Shown here: piece after piece, positions 35,355 to 43,477 of the stretch
How the letters are laid out: every line of letters begins with the position of its first letter
Position numbering within the stretch: position 1 is the stretch's first letter
Assembly: GCF_008369295.1 (NCBI RefSeq)
Contig: NZ_VOBG01000033.1
Span: forward strand, 1-56,777
Direction: 5' to 3'
DNA length: 56,777 nt
Source: Pseudomonas sp. ANT_H4
GTDB lineage: Bacteria > Pseudomonadota > Gammaproteobacteria > Pseudomonadales > Pseudomonadaceae
Program-made: the position numbers and the translations under genes
Notes under the pieces: generated by a model
The model's database searches: none
What the model was told of the DNA's origin: nothing
The model's input: only the letters and a program-made list of their open reading frames with translations

Positions 35355-36602
35355 ATGGCCATCGCCGTTCCCTCGAACGAGGTCTCCACCCCCACCTTGA
35401 AGCAGCGCCTGGCGCGTGCCGAGCGGCTTAACCGCTGGAAGGCCCAAGCCTTGATTGCGCCGCTGGTGCTGTTTTTGTTGCTGGTGTTCCTGGTGCCGAT
35501 CGTCGCGCTGCTCTACAAAAGCGTTGGCAACCCGGAAGTAGTGGGCGGCCTGCCGCGCACCGTGGTCGCGGTGACCGCGTGGGACGGGCGTGGCTTGCCC
35601 GGCGAGCCTGTGTATCAGGCCCTCAGCGAGGACCTGGGCGAAGCCCGGAAAAACCAGACCCTGGGCGATTTGTCCAAACGCCTGAACATGGAATTGGCCG
35701 GCTACCGCAGTCTGCTGACCAAAACCGCGCGGGCGCTGCCGTTTACTCAAGTGCCTGTCTCTTATAAAGAAGCGCTGGAAAACCTCGACGAGCGTTGGGG
35801 CGACCCGGCGTACTGGCAGGCGATCCGCCGCAATACTAGCAGCTTGACGCCTTACTACCTGCTGGCGGCCGTCGATCACCGTATTGACGACCTCGGCGAA
35901 GTCGCCCCGGCCACACCGGACCAGGCGATTTACCTCGACATCTTCGCCCGGACCTTCTGGATGGGCCTGGTGATTACCGTGTTTTGCCTATTGTTGGCCT
36001 ATCCCCTGGCCTACCTGTTGGCCAACTTGCCGGCTCGGCAAAGCAACCTGCTGATGATCCTGGTGCTGCTGCCGTTCTGGACCTCGGTGCTGGTGCGAGT
36101 GGCGGCGTGGATTGTGCTGTTGCAATCGGGTGGGCTGATCAATGGCGCGCTGATGAGTATGGGCATCATCGACAAGCCCCTGGAGTTGGTATTCAACCGG
36201 CTGGGGGTCTACATCTCCATGGTGCATATCCTGCTGCCGTTCATGATCTTGCCGATATACAGCGTGATGAAGGGAATTTCGCCGACCTATATGCGTGCGG
36301 CGATTTCCCTGGGCTGTCATCCATTTGCCAGCTTCTGGCGGGTGTACTTTCCGCAGACCTACGCGGGCGTCGGTGCGGGCTGCCTGTTGGTGTTCATTCT
36401 GGCAATTGGTTACTACATCACCCCGGCGTTGCTGGGTAGCCCGAACGACCAGATGGTCAGCTACTTTGTGGCCTTCTACACCAACACCAGCATTAACTGG
36501 GGCATGGCCACGGCCTTGGGTGGATTGCTGCTGCTGGCCACCGTGGTGCTGTATCTGATCTACAACTGGCTGGTGGGCGCCAGCCGCCTGCGCCTGAGCT
36601 GA
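35355..36602 (+). CDS. agtC: ABC transporter permease, PotB/PotH type (AgtC-like)
   Basis: A 415-residue inner-membrane permease. Seen: a hydrophobic helix about 32-57; an unusually large periplasmic loop about 60-190; then a bundle of five helices, with the EAA-like cytoplasmic motif MRAAISLGCHPFASFWRVYFP near 315. E. coli PotH/PotB have about 285-317 residues, and the extra length is mostly in the loop. Start chosen at MAIAVPSNEVSTP, with GGAG 7 bases upstream; the longer frame reads back into the REPIN. It is followed 12 bases later by agtD. Confidence 0.88.
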   Translation: MAIAVPSNEVSTPTLKQRLARAERLNRWKAQALIAPLVLFLLLVFLVPIVALLYKSVGNPEVVGGLPRTVVAVTAWDGRGLPGEPVYQALSEDLGEARKNQTLGDLSKRLNMELAGYRSLLTKTARALPFTQVPVSYKEALENLDERWGDPAYWQAIRRNTSSLTPYYLLAAVDHRIDDLGEVAPATPDQAIYLDIFARTFWMGLVITVFCLLLAYPLAYLLANLPARQSNLLMILVLLPFWTSVLVRVAAWIVLLQSGGLINGALMSMGIIDKPLELVFNRLGVYISMVHILLPFMILPIYSVMKGISPTYMRAAISLGCHPFASFWRVYFPQTYAGVGAGCLLVFILAIGYYITPALLGSPNDQMVSYFVAFYTNTSINWGMATALGGLLLLATVVLYLIYNWLVGASRLRLS

Positions 36603-36614
36603 GGAGACCTTGAG

Positions 36615-37439
36615 ATGCTGAGCCCTTACATGTCACCCGTTGAGCGGGTCTGGTTCTACAGCTTGCGGATTCTCTGCGGCCTGATCCTGTTGTTCCTGAT
36701 TTTGCCGGTGCTGGTGATCATTCCGCTGTCGTTCAACTCCGGGAGTTTCCTGGTGTACCCGCTGCAAGGGTTCTCGCTGCACTGGTACGAGGACTTTTTC
36801 GCCTCGGCGGAATGGATGCGAGCGTTAAAGAACAGCATCATCGTCGCCCCGGCGGCGACCGTGTTGGCCATGGTCTTCGGTACCCTGGCGGCGATTGGCC
36901 TGACCCGTGGCCATTTCCCCGGCAAGGCGCTGGTGATGGCGTTGGTGATTTCACCGATGGTGGTGCCGGTGGTAATTATCGGTGTGGCCAGCTACCTGTT
37001 CTTTGCGCCGTTGGGCCTGGGCAACAGCTTCTTTTCGTTGATCGTGGTGCATGCGGTGTTGGGCGTGCCGTTTGTGATCATTACCGTCTCGGCGACCTTG
37101 CAAGGCTTCAACCATAATCTGGTGCGTGCGGCAGCCAGCCTGGGGGCTTCGCCGGTGACGGCATTTCGGCGGGTGACCTTGCCGCTGATTGCTCCTGGGG
37201 TGATCTCCGGCGCGCTGTTTGCCTTCGCCACTTCGTTCGATGAAGTGGTGGTGACACTGTTCCTCGCAGGTCCCGAGCAGGCGACTTTGCCCCGGCAGAT
37301 GTTCAGTGGTATCCGTGAAAACCTCAGCCCGACCATCGCCGCTGCGGCGACCTTGCTGATTGCGTTCTCGGTTGTGCTGTTGCTGACCCTAGAGTGGTTG
37401 CGTGGGCGCAGTGAAAAGCTGCGTACCGCACAAGTCTGA
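36615..37439 (+). CDS. agtD: ABC transporter permease, PotC/PotI type (AgtD-like)
   Basis: A 274-residue inner-membrane permease with six predicted helices, starting with the LILLFLILPVLVIIPLSF segment. The EAA-type loop is VRAAASLGASPVTAFRRVTL near 172-191. It is the normal length of PotC/PotI proteins, in contrast to the extended AgtC. It completes the importer: ATPase, binding protein and two permeases. It is followed by a hairpin at 37447-37475. Confidence 0.9.
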   Translation: MLSPYMSPVERVWFYSLRILCGLILLFLILPVLVIIPLSFNSGSFLVYPLQGFSLHWYEDFFASAEWMRALKNSIIVAPAATVLAMVFGTLAAIGLTRGHFPGKALVMALVISPMVVPVVIIGVASYLFFAPLGLGNSFFSLIVVHAVLGVPFVIITVSATLQGFNHNLVRAAASLGASPVTAFRRVTLPLIAPGVISGALFAFATSFDEVVVTLFLAGPEQATLPRQMFSGIRENLSPTIAAAATLLIAFSVVLLLTLEWLRGRSEKLRTAQV

Positions 37440-37446
37440 AGGCTAA

Positions 37447-37475
37447 GTCTGCCATTCAACCCCTGAATGGCAGAC
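37447..37475 (+). terminator. Hairpin after agtD
   Basis: GTCTGCCATTCA and TGAATGGCAGAC form a perfect 12-bp stem with a 5-base loop, 7 bases after the agtD stop. No T run follows, so it may be a processing or stability hairpin or a weak terminator. Confidence 0.6.
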
Positions 37476-37532
37476 AACCCTCAATCCCGAGCTATCCTTG
37501 TGCCAGCCCCCAACCTCTAAGAGGCCACGCAC

Positions 37533-38681
37533 ATGAGTACTTCCTCATTCAAGATCGCCCACAAATTGCTCACTGGACCAGGTGCCATCGAGCAACTGGC
37601 CGCCGAGCTGACAAGGCTGGATGTCGACAACCCGCTGATCGTCACCGACGCGGCGCTGGTCAAGTCCGGCACCGTGCAGTTGGCGTTGGCGCAGTTGGGT
37701 GATCGTCCGTACGAAATTTTCGACCGTGTGATGCCCGACCCGGAAATTGCCATCGTCGAAGACTGCATGCAGGTCTACCGCGAAGGCGGGCATGACGGCT
37801 TGATTGGCGTGGGGGGCGGCAGTGCCATCGACATCGCCAAGAGCGTCGCCGCCTATGCCGGCTATCACGGCGCCCTGGAGGACCTGTTCGGCGTCGACCA
37901 GGTGCCCCGCAAGGGCCCGCCGCTGATCGCGATTCCCACCACCGCCGGCACCGGTTCGGAGGTGACCAATGTGGCGATTCTGTCGGACAAGGTCGCCCAA
38001 TTGAAAAAAGGTATCGTCAGCGATTTCCTGTTGCCGGACGTAGCGCTGATCAGCCCGCAGATGACCTTGACCTGCCCGCGCAGCGTCACCGCAGCCAGTG
38101 GCGTCGATGCGCTGGTGCATGCCATCGAGTCCTACCTGTCGCTGAATGCCTCGCAGATCACCGACGCCCTGGCCATTGGCGCGATCAAATTGATCGTCAA
38201 TGCCTTGCCCAAGGCCTACGCCAACCCGGCCAATCTCCAGGCCCGTGATGACATGGCCACCGCCAGCCTGATGGCCGGCATGGCCTTCGGTAATGCCGGC
38301 GTGGGCGCGGTGCATGCCCTGGCGTATCCGTTGGGCGGGCGCTTCAATATCTCCCATGGGGTCAGCAATGCCTTGTTGCTGCCCTATGTCATGCACTGGA
38401 ACAAGCTGGCCTGCGTCGAACGCATGCGGGATATCGCCCAGGCCATGGGGGTGAATGTCACGGGGTTGAGTGTCAACGATGCCGCCGACCAGGCCGTCGA
38501 CGCCATGACACGGCTGTGCGCCGCCGTGGAGATCCCGTCAGGTTTGCGCAGTTTCGGTGTTCCCGAAGAGGCTATCCCGGCCATGGCTGTGGAGGCTGCG
38601 GGCATCGAGCGACTGATGCGCAACAATCCGCGCAAGCTCAGCGCCGCGGATATAGAGAAAATCTACCGCGCTGCGTACTAG
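37533..38681 (+). CDS. Iron-containing (group III) alcohol dehydrogenase
   Basis: A 382-residue NAD(P)-dependent metal alcohol dehydrogenase. Seen: nucleotide site IGVGGGSAIDIAK about 92-104, PTTAGTGSEVTNVA about 135, and metal ligands in ASGVDALVHAIESY and VGAVHALAYPLGG/FNISHG. The substrate cannot be read from sequence. It stands 94 bases after the agt importer, so a role in reducing succinate or glutarate semialdehyde from GABA or 5-aminovalerate is possible. This is inference from position only. It is expressed separately from rpe, 83 bases downstream. Confidence 0.85.
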   Translation: MSTSSFKIAHKLLTGPGAIEQLAAELTRLDVDNPLIVTDAALVKSGTVQLALAQLGDRPYEIFDRVMPDPEIAIVEDCMQVYREGGHDGLIGVGGGSAIDIAKSVAAYAGYHGALEDLFGVDQVPRKGPPLIAIPTTAGTGSEVTNVAILSDKVAQLKKGIVSDFLLPDVALISPQMTLTCPRSVTAASGVDALVHAIESYLSLNASQITDALAIGAIKLIVNALPKAYANPANLQARDDMATASLMAGMAFGNAGVGAVHALAYPLGGRFNISHGVSNALLLPYVMHWNKLACVERMRDIAQAMGVNVTGLSVNDAADQAVDAMTRLCAAVEIPSGLRSFGVPEEAIPAMAVEAAGIERLMRNNPRKLSAADIEKIYRAAY

Positions 38682-38764
38682 CCATTGAGTCAGGTCACGG
38701 TGCGCGCAACAAAGCATGCGGTATACAATGCGCGCCATCGTGATTTAGCTCAAAAAGGTGCGTC

Positions 38765-39439
38765 ATGCAGCCCTTCGTTATTGCTCCATCGATTCTCTCC
38801 GCCGACTTCGCCCGCCTGGGCGAGGAAGTGGACAACGTGCTGGCCGCCGGTGCCGACTTCGTTCACTTCGATGTCATGGATAACCACTATGTGCCGAACC
38901 TGACCATTGGTCCGATGGTCTGCGCCGCCCTGCGCAAGTACGGCGTAACCGCGCCTATTGATGCGCACTTGATGGTCAGCCCGGTGGACCGCATCATCGG
39001 TGACTTCATCGACGCTGGCGCGACCTACATCACCTTCCACCCGGAAGCCACGCTGCACGTCGACCGCTCCCTGCAACTGATCCGCGAAGGCGGCTGCAAG
39101 GCCGGCCTGGTGTTCAACCCGGCGACGCCGCTGGACGTGCTCAAGTACGTGATGGACAAGGTCGACATGATCCTGCTGATGAGCGTCAACCCAGGCTTCG
39201 GTGGGCAGAAGTTCATTCCCGGCACCCTCGACAAGCTGCGCGAAGCCCGCGGGCTGATCGATGCCTCAGGTCGTGATATCCGCCTGGAAATCGACGGTGG
39301 CGTCAACGTCAACAATATCCGCGAAATCGCTGCTGCCGGTGCCGATACCTTTGTCGCCGGCTCGGCGATTTTCAACGCGCCGGACTATCAGGAAGTGATC
39401 GCCAAAATGCGCGCAGAACTGGCGCTGGCGCGTCCATGA
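38765..39439 (+). CDS. rpe: Ribulose-phosphate 3-epimerase
   Basis: A 224-residue TIM-barrel enzyme that interconverts ribulose-5-phosphate and xylulose-5-phosphate in the pentose phosphate pathway. Seen: IAPSILSADFARLGEEV, the metal ligands in VHFDVMDNHYVPNLTIG and DAHLMV, LLMSVNPGFGGQKFIP, and the phosphate-binding GGVNVNN/FVAGSAIF. It overlaps gph by 4 bases; the order rpe-gph-trpE is conserved in pseudomonads, and trp control may extend from it. Confidence 0.97.
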   Translation: MQPFVIAPSILSADFARLGEEVDNVLAAGADFVHFDVMDNHYVPNLTIGPMVCAALRKYGVTAPIDAHLMVSPVDRIIGDFIDAGATYITFHPEATLHVDRSLQLIREGGCKAGLVFNPATPLDVLKYVMDKVDMILLMSVNPGFGGQKFIPGTLDKLREARGLIDASGRDIRLEIDGGVNVNNIREIAAAGADTFVAGSAIFNAPDYQEVIAKMRAELALARP

Positions 39440-40254
39440 GCGGCTTTGAGCAGTTGTTCCCCGGCACACTGCCGCGGCTGGTGATGTTCGATCTGGACGG
39501 GACGTTGGTCGACTCGGTCCCGGACCTGGCGGCTGCCGTGGATAACATGCTGCTCAAGCTCGGACGCGCGCCGGCCGGTATCGACTCGGTGCGTGAGTGG
39601 GTCGGCAACGGCGTGCAGATATTGGTACGCCGGGCCCTGGCCAACCATATCGACGCGCAAGGTGTGGATGACGTCGAGGCCGAGCATGCCCTGCAACTGT
39701 TCAACGCCGCCTATGAAGACGGCTATGAACTGACCGTGGTCTATCCCGGCGTGCGTGACACCCTCAAGTGGCTGCACAAACAGGGCGTGGAAATGGCGTT
39801 GATTACCAACAAGCCGGAGCGCTTTGTCGCGCCGTTGTTGGACCAGATGAAGATCGGCCGCTATTTTCGCTGGATCATCGGTGGCGATACCCTGCCGCAG
39901 AAGAAACCCGACCCGGCGGCGCTGTTCTTCGTGATGAAAATGGCCAATATCCCGGCCTCCCAGTCGTTGTTTGTCGGCGACTCGCGCAGCGATGTGTTAG
40001 CGGCGAAAGCGGCAGGGGTCCAGTGCGTGGCCTTGAGTTACGGCTATAACCACGGCCGGCCGATCGCCGAAGAGTCACCAACGCTGGTGATTGACGACCT
40101 GCGACTGCTAATCCCCGGTTGCTTGGGAGCTGGCGCTGAGATAACGTTGGCCGACGCTGTTCCATCCCCTTCTGGAAATCCCATCGTGGTGGTCACTCGC
40201 AAACTCTGGATGAAAGTCATCAAGGCTCTGGCCCGCTGGCGTTGGCGCGCCTGA
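39436..40254 (+). CDS. gph: Phosphoglycolate phosphatase, with Trp-rich C-terminal tail
   Basis: A 272-residue HAD-family phosphatase that removes 2-phosphoglycolate formed in DNA repair. Seen: motif I VMFDLDGTLVDSVPDL about 17-32, motif II LITNKPERF, motif III/IV PQKKPDPAALFF and VGDSRSDVLAAKAAGV. After the HAD core ends (about 225) there is a tail of roughly 45 residues not found in E. coli Gph (252 residues), ending LWMKVIKALARWRWRA with three Trp codons in the last 16. These codons lie 70-115 bases before trpE and may act as a trp leader peptide. Confidence 0.93.
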   Translation: MSGFEQLFPGTLPRLVMFDLDGTLVDSVPDLAAAVDNMLLKLGRAPAGIDSVREWVGNGVQILVRRALANHIDAQGVDDVEAEHALQLFNAAYEDGYELTVVYPGVRDTLKWLHKQGVEMALITNKPERFVAPLLDQMKIGRYFRWIIGGDTLPQKKPDPAALFFVMKMANIPASQSLFVGDSRSDVLAAKAAGVQCVALSYGYNHGRPIAEESPTLVIDDLRLLIPGCLGAGAEITLADAVPSPSGNPIVVVTRKLWMKVIKALARWRWRA

Positions 40255-40276
40255 CTGATCCTGGCCGCGCTGCGGC
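40207..40276 (+). promoter_or_regulatory. Candidate trpE leader: Trp codon cluster and competing hairpins at the end of gph
   Basis: In the gph frame, TGG codons stand at 40207, 40237 and 40243, with a possible internal ATG at 40210 and a stop at 40252. After the last Trp codon, GGCCGCGC (40263-40270) can pair back with GCGCGCC (40245-40251, one bulged base), or GCCGC-GCT-GCGGC (40264-40276) can form instead; the two exclude each other. No T tract follows, so a classical attenuator is not proven. Confidence 0.4.
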
Positions 40277-40322
40277 ACGTTTGCACACCTGACCGTTAGA
40301 CCCTCATGCCACGAGGCACCTC

Positions 40323-41804
40323 ATGATCCGCGAAGAATTCCTGCGTTTGGCCGCTGCTGGCTACAACCGTATCCCCCTGGCCTGCGAAACCCTGGCCGAC
40401 TTCGACACCCCGCTGTCGATCTACCTGAAACTGGCCGACGAGCCCAATTCTTATTTGCTGGAATCGGTGCAGGGCGGCGAGAAGTGGGGGCGTTATTCGA
40501 TCATTGGCCTACCGTGCCGCACGGTACTGCGAGTTCACGACCATCACGTCAGCATCACCTGTGACGGCGTCGAGATCGAAAGCCATGATGTGGAAGACCC
40601 GCTGACCTTCGTCGAAGCCTTCAAGGCCCGCTATAACGTACCGACCATTGCCGGCCTGCCGCGCTTCAACGGCGGACTGGTGGGCTACTTCGGCTACGAC
40701 TGCGTGCGTTACGTGGAGAAACGCCTGGGCAAATGCCCGAATCCTGACCCGCTGGGCGTGCCGGACATTCTGTTGATGGTCTCCGACGCGGTAGTCGTTT
40801 TCGACAACCTTGCCGGCAAGATGCACGCGATTGTGCTGGCCGATCCCTCCCAGGATGGCGCGTTCGAGCAAGGCCAGGCCAGCCTGGAAGCCTTGCTGGA
40901 AAAACTACGCCAGCCGATCACCCCGCGTCGCGGCCTGGACCTAAGCCGTCCGCCGGCTGCCGACCCGGTGTTCCGCTCCAGCTTTACCCAGGATGACTAC
41001 GAGCGCGCAGTCGATACCATCAAGGAATACATCCTCGCCGGCGACTGCATGCAAGTGGTGCCGTCGCAGCGAATGTCCATCGACTTCAAGGCCGCACCCA
41101 TTGATCTCTATCGGGCGCTGCGCTGCTTCAACCCGACGCCGTACATGTACTTCTTCAACTTTGGCGACTTTCATGTCGTGGGCAGTTCGCCGGAAGTGCT
41201 GGTGCGTGTCGAAGATAATCTGATCACCGTGCGCCCGATTGCCGGTACCCGTCCTCGCGGTGCGACCGAAGAGGCGGACCTAGCGCTGGAGCAAGACCTG
41301 CTGTCCGACGACAAGGAAATTGCCGAGCACTTGATGCTGATCGACCTGGGGCGTAACGACACTGGGCGAGTCTCGGAAATCGGTTCGGTGAAACTCACTG
41401 AGAAGATGGTCATCGAGCGTTATTCCAACGTGATGCACATTGTCTCCAACGTTACTGGCGAGCTGAAGGCCGGGCTGACGGCGATGGACGCTTTGCGGGC
41501 GATTCTGCCGGCCGGCACTTTGTCCGGCGCACCAAAGATTCGCGCGATGGAAATCATCGACGAGCTGGAGCCAGTCAAGCGCGGTGTCTATGGCGGCGCG
41601 GTGGGCTACTTCGCCTGGAACGGCAACATGGACACCGCCATTGCGATCCGCACTGCGGTGATCAAGGACGGCGAGCTGCATGTGCAGGCGGGTGGCGGCA
41701 TTGTTGCCGACTCGGTGCCAGCCCTTGAGTGGGAAGAAACCTTGAACAAGCGCCGGGCGATGTTCCGCGCAGTGGCGTTGGCTGAACAGACCCCGCAGGG
41801 CTAA
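40323..41804 (+). CDS. trpE: Anthranilate synthase component I
   Basis: A 493-residue chorismate-using enzyme, the first step of tryptophan synthesis, fed with ammonia from TrpG. Seen: the feedback-binding LLESVQGGEKWGRYSIIG near 40-57, and the catalytic core GDCMQVVPSQRMS, GSSPEVLVRVE, RPIAGTRPRGATEEAD, HLMLIDLGRND and LPAGTLSGAPKIRAMEII. GAGG stands just before the ATG in a small stem (TGCC-ACGA-GGCA). trpG follows after 20 bases with nothing inserted, unlike P. aeruginosa PAO1 where the pyocin cluster separates them. Confidence 0.97.
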   Translation: MIREEFLRLAAAGYNRIPLACETLADFDTPLSIYLKLADEPNSYLLESVQGGEKWGRYSIIGLPCRTVLRVHDHHVSITCDGVEIESHDVEDPLTFVEAFKARYNVPTIAGLPRFNGGLVGYFGYDCVRYVEKRLGKCPNPDPLGVPDILLMVSDAVVVFDNLAGKMHAIVLADPSQDGAFEQGQASLEALLEKLRQPITPRRGLDLSRPPAADPVFRSSFTQDDYERAVDTIKEYILAGDCMQVVPSQRMSIDFKAAPIDLYRALRCFNPTPYMYFFNFGDFHVVGSSPEVLVRVEDNLITVRPIAGTRPRGATEEADLALEQDLLSDDKEIAEHLMLIDLGRNDTGRVSEIGSVKLTEKMVIERYSNVMHIVSNVTGELKAGLTAMDALRAILPAGTLSGAPKIRAMEIIDELEPVKRGVYGGAVGYFAWNGNMDTAIAIRTAVIKDGELHVQAGGGIVADSVPALEWEETLNKRRAMFRAVALAEQTPQG

Positions 41805-41824
41805 GAATTCAAGAGGTTTCCCCC

Positions 41825-42418
41825 ATGTTGCTGATGATCGATAACTATGACTCCTTTACTTACAACGTTGTGCAATACCTGGGCGAGCTCGGCGCCGAGG
41901 TCACGGTGGTGCGCAACGATGAACTGACCGTGGCCGAAATTGCCGCGCTGAATCCTGAGCGCATCGTGGTTTCCCCTGGTCCGTGTACCCCGACTGAAGC
42001 GGGAATATCCCTGGAAGCCATCAAGTTTTTTGCCGGGAAATTGCCGATTCTCGGTGTGTGCCTGGGCCATCAGTCCATCGGCCAGGCATTCGGCGGCGAC
42101 GTGGTTCGCGCCCGCCATGTGATGCATGGCAAGACCAGCCCGGTGTTCCATAATGACCAGGGTGTATTTCACGGTTTGAAGCTGCCGGTGACGGTTACTC
42201 GCTACCACTCGTTGGTGGTCAAACGCGAGACCCTGCCGGAATGCCTTGAACTGACCGCCTGGACTCAGTTGGAAGACGGCTCGGTCGACGAGATCATGGG
42301 CCTGCGTCACAAGACATTGAATGTCGAAGGGGTGCAATTTCACCCTGAATCGATTCTGACCGAGCAGGGCTATGAGCTGTTCGCCAACTTTCTCAAGCAA
42401 CGCGGCGGCACGCGCTAA
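41825..42418 (+). CDS. trpG: Anthranilate synthase component II (glutamine amidotransferase)
   Basis: A 197-residue class I amidotransferase that passes ammonia to TrpE; in many bacteria it also serves para-aminobenzoate synthesis. Seen: MLLMIDNYDSFTYNVVQYL, ISPGP-type loop VVSPGPCTPTEAG, catalytic Cys79 in GVCLGHQSIGQAFGG, and the His-Glu pair in VQFHPESILTEQG. It is 20 bases after trpE and 9 before trpD. Confidence 0.97.
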   Translation: MLLMIDNYDSFTYNVVQYLGELGAEVTVVRNDELTVAEIAALNPERIVVSPGPCTPTEAGISLEAIKFFAGKLPILGVCLGHQSIGQAFGGDVVRARHVMHGKTSPVFHNDQGVFHGLKLPVTVTRYHSLVVKRETLPECLELTAWTQLEDGSVDEIMGLRHKTLNVEGVQFHPESILTEQGYELFANFLKQRGGTR

Positions 42419-42427
42419 GGACTTTTC

Positions 42428-43477
42428 ATGGATATCAAGACTGCACTGAACCGTATCGTCGGCCATCTGGACCTGAGCACCGCCGAGATGAGCGATGTCA
42501 TGCGCGAAATCATGACCGGTCAATGCACCGATGCGCAGATCGGCGCCTTCATGATGGCCATGCGTATGAAGAGCGAGAGCATCGACGAAATCGTCGGCGC
42601 CGTCTCGGTCATGCGTGAGTTGGCGGACAAGGTCGAACTCAAGACCCTCGACGGCGTGGTCGACGTGGTCGGCACCGGTGGCGACGGTGCGAACATTTTC
42701 AACGTGTCGACGGCTGCCTCTTTTGTCGTGGCGGCTGCCGGTTGCACCGTGGCCAAGCACGGTAACCGTGCGGTATCAGGCAAAAGCGGCAGCGCCGATT
42801 TGCTGGAAGCCGCAGGGATCTACCTGAACCTGACGCCGGTGCAAGTGGCGCGCTGCATCGATAATGTCGGCATTGGCTTCATGTTCGCTCAGTCCCATCA
42901 TGGGGCGATGAAGTACGCTGCCGGTCCGCGTAAGGACCTCGGCTTGCGTACCCTGTTCAACATGCTCGGCCCGCTTACGAATCCGGCTGGCGTGAAACAT
43001 CAGGTGGTAGGTGTGTTTAGCCAGGCGCTGTGCCGGCCACTGGTCGAAGTCTTGCAGCGCATGGGCAGCAAACATGTGCTGGTGGTGCACTCCAAGGATG
43101 GCCTGGACGAATTTAGCCTGGCGGCACCGACCTTCGTGGCAGAGCTGAAGAATGATCAGGTCACCGAATATTGGGTCGAACCTGAAGACTTGGGCATGAA
43201 GAGCCAGAGCTTGCACGGCCTGGCGGTGGAAAGCCCGGCCGCCTCCCTTGAGTTGATTCTCGATGCCTTGGGCCGCCGAAAAACCGAAAATGGCCAGAAA
43301 GCTGCGGAAATGATCATCCTGAATGCTGGCGCGGCACTTTACGCTGCCGACCACGCCTATAGTCTTAAGGAAGGCGTCGCCTTGGCCCACGATGCTTTGC
43401 ATACGGGCCTGGCTCGCGAGAAGCTCGAAGAACTGGGAGCATTCACGGCCGTGTTCAAAATGGAGAATGAAGGATGA
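42428..43477 (+). CDS. trpD: Anthranilate phosphoribosyltransferase
   Basis: A 349-residue enzyme that joins anthranilate to PRPP. Seen: VDVVGTGGDGANIFNVSTAA (PRPP loop, about 78-97), KHGNRAVSGKSGSADLLEA, FMFAQSHHGAMKYAAGPRKD and RTLFNMLGPLTNPAG. It is a stand-alone TrpD, not fused to TrpG as in E. coli. It overlaps trpC by 4 bases. Confidence 0.97.
   Translation: MDIKTALNRIVGHLDLSTAEMSDVMREIMTGQCTDAQIGAFMMAMRMKSESIDEIVGAVSVMRELADKVELKTLDGVVDVVGTGGDGANIFNVSTAASFVVAAAGCTVAKHGNRAVSGKSGSADLLEAAGIYLNLTPVQVARCIDNVGIGFMFAQSHHGAMKYAAGPRKDLGLRTLFNMLGPLTNPAGVKHQVVGVFSQALCRPLVEVLQRMGSKHVLVVHSKDGLDEFSLAAPTFVAELKNDQVTEYWVEPEDLGMKSQSLHGLAVESPAASLELILDALGRRKTENGQKAAEMIILNAGAALYAADHAYSLKEGVALAHDALHTGLAREKLEELGAFTAVFKMENEG

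Noticed and set aside
40255..40322. Classical Trp attenuator with terminator T tract
   Set aside because: The hairpin GCCGC-GCT-GCGGC is followed by ACGTTTG, not a run of T. It is reported only as a candidate leader.
41768..41800. A second TGG-CGT-TGG cluster near the end of trpE, possible leader for trpG
   Set aside because: It is out of frame with trpE, has no start codon or ribosome site in its own frame, and no hairpin fits in the 20-base gap before trpG.
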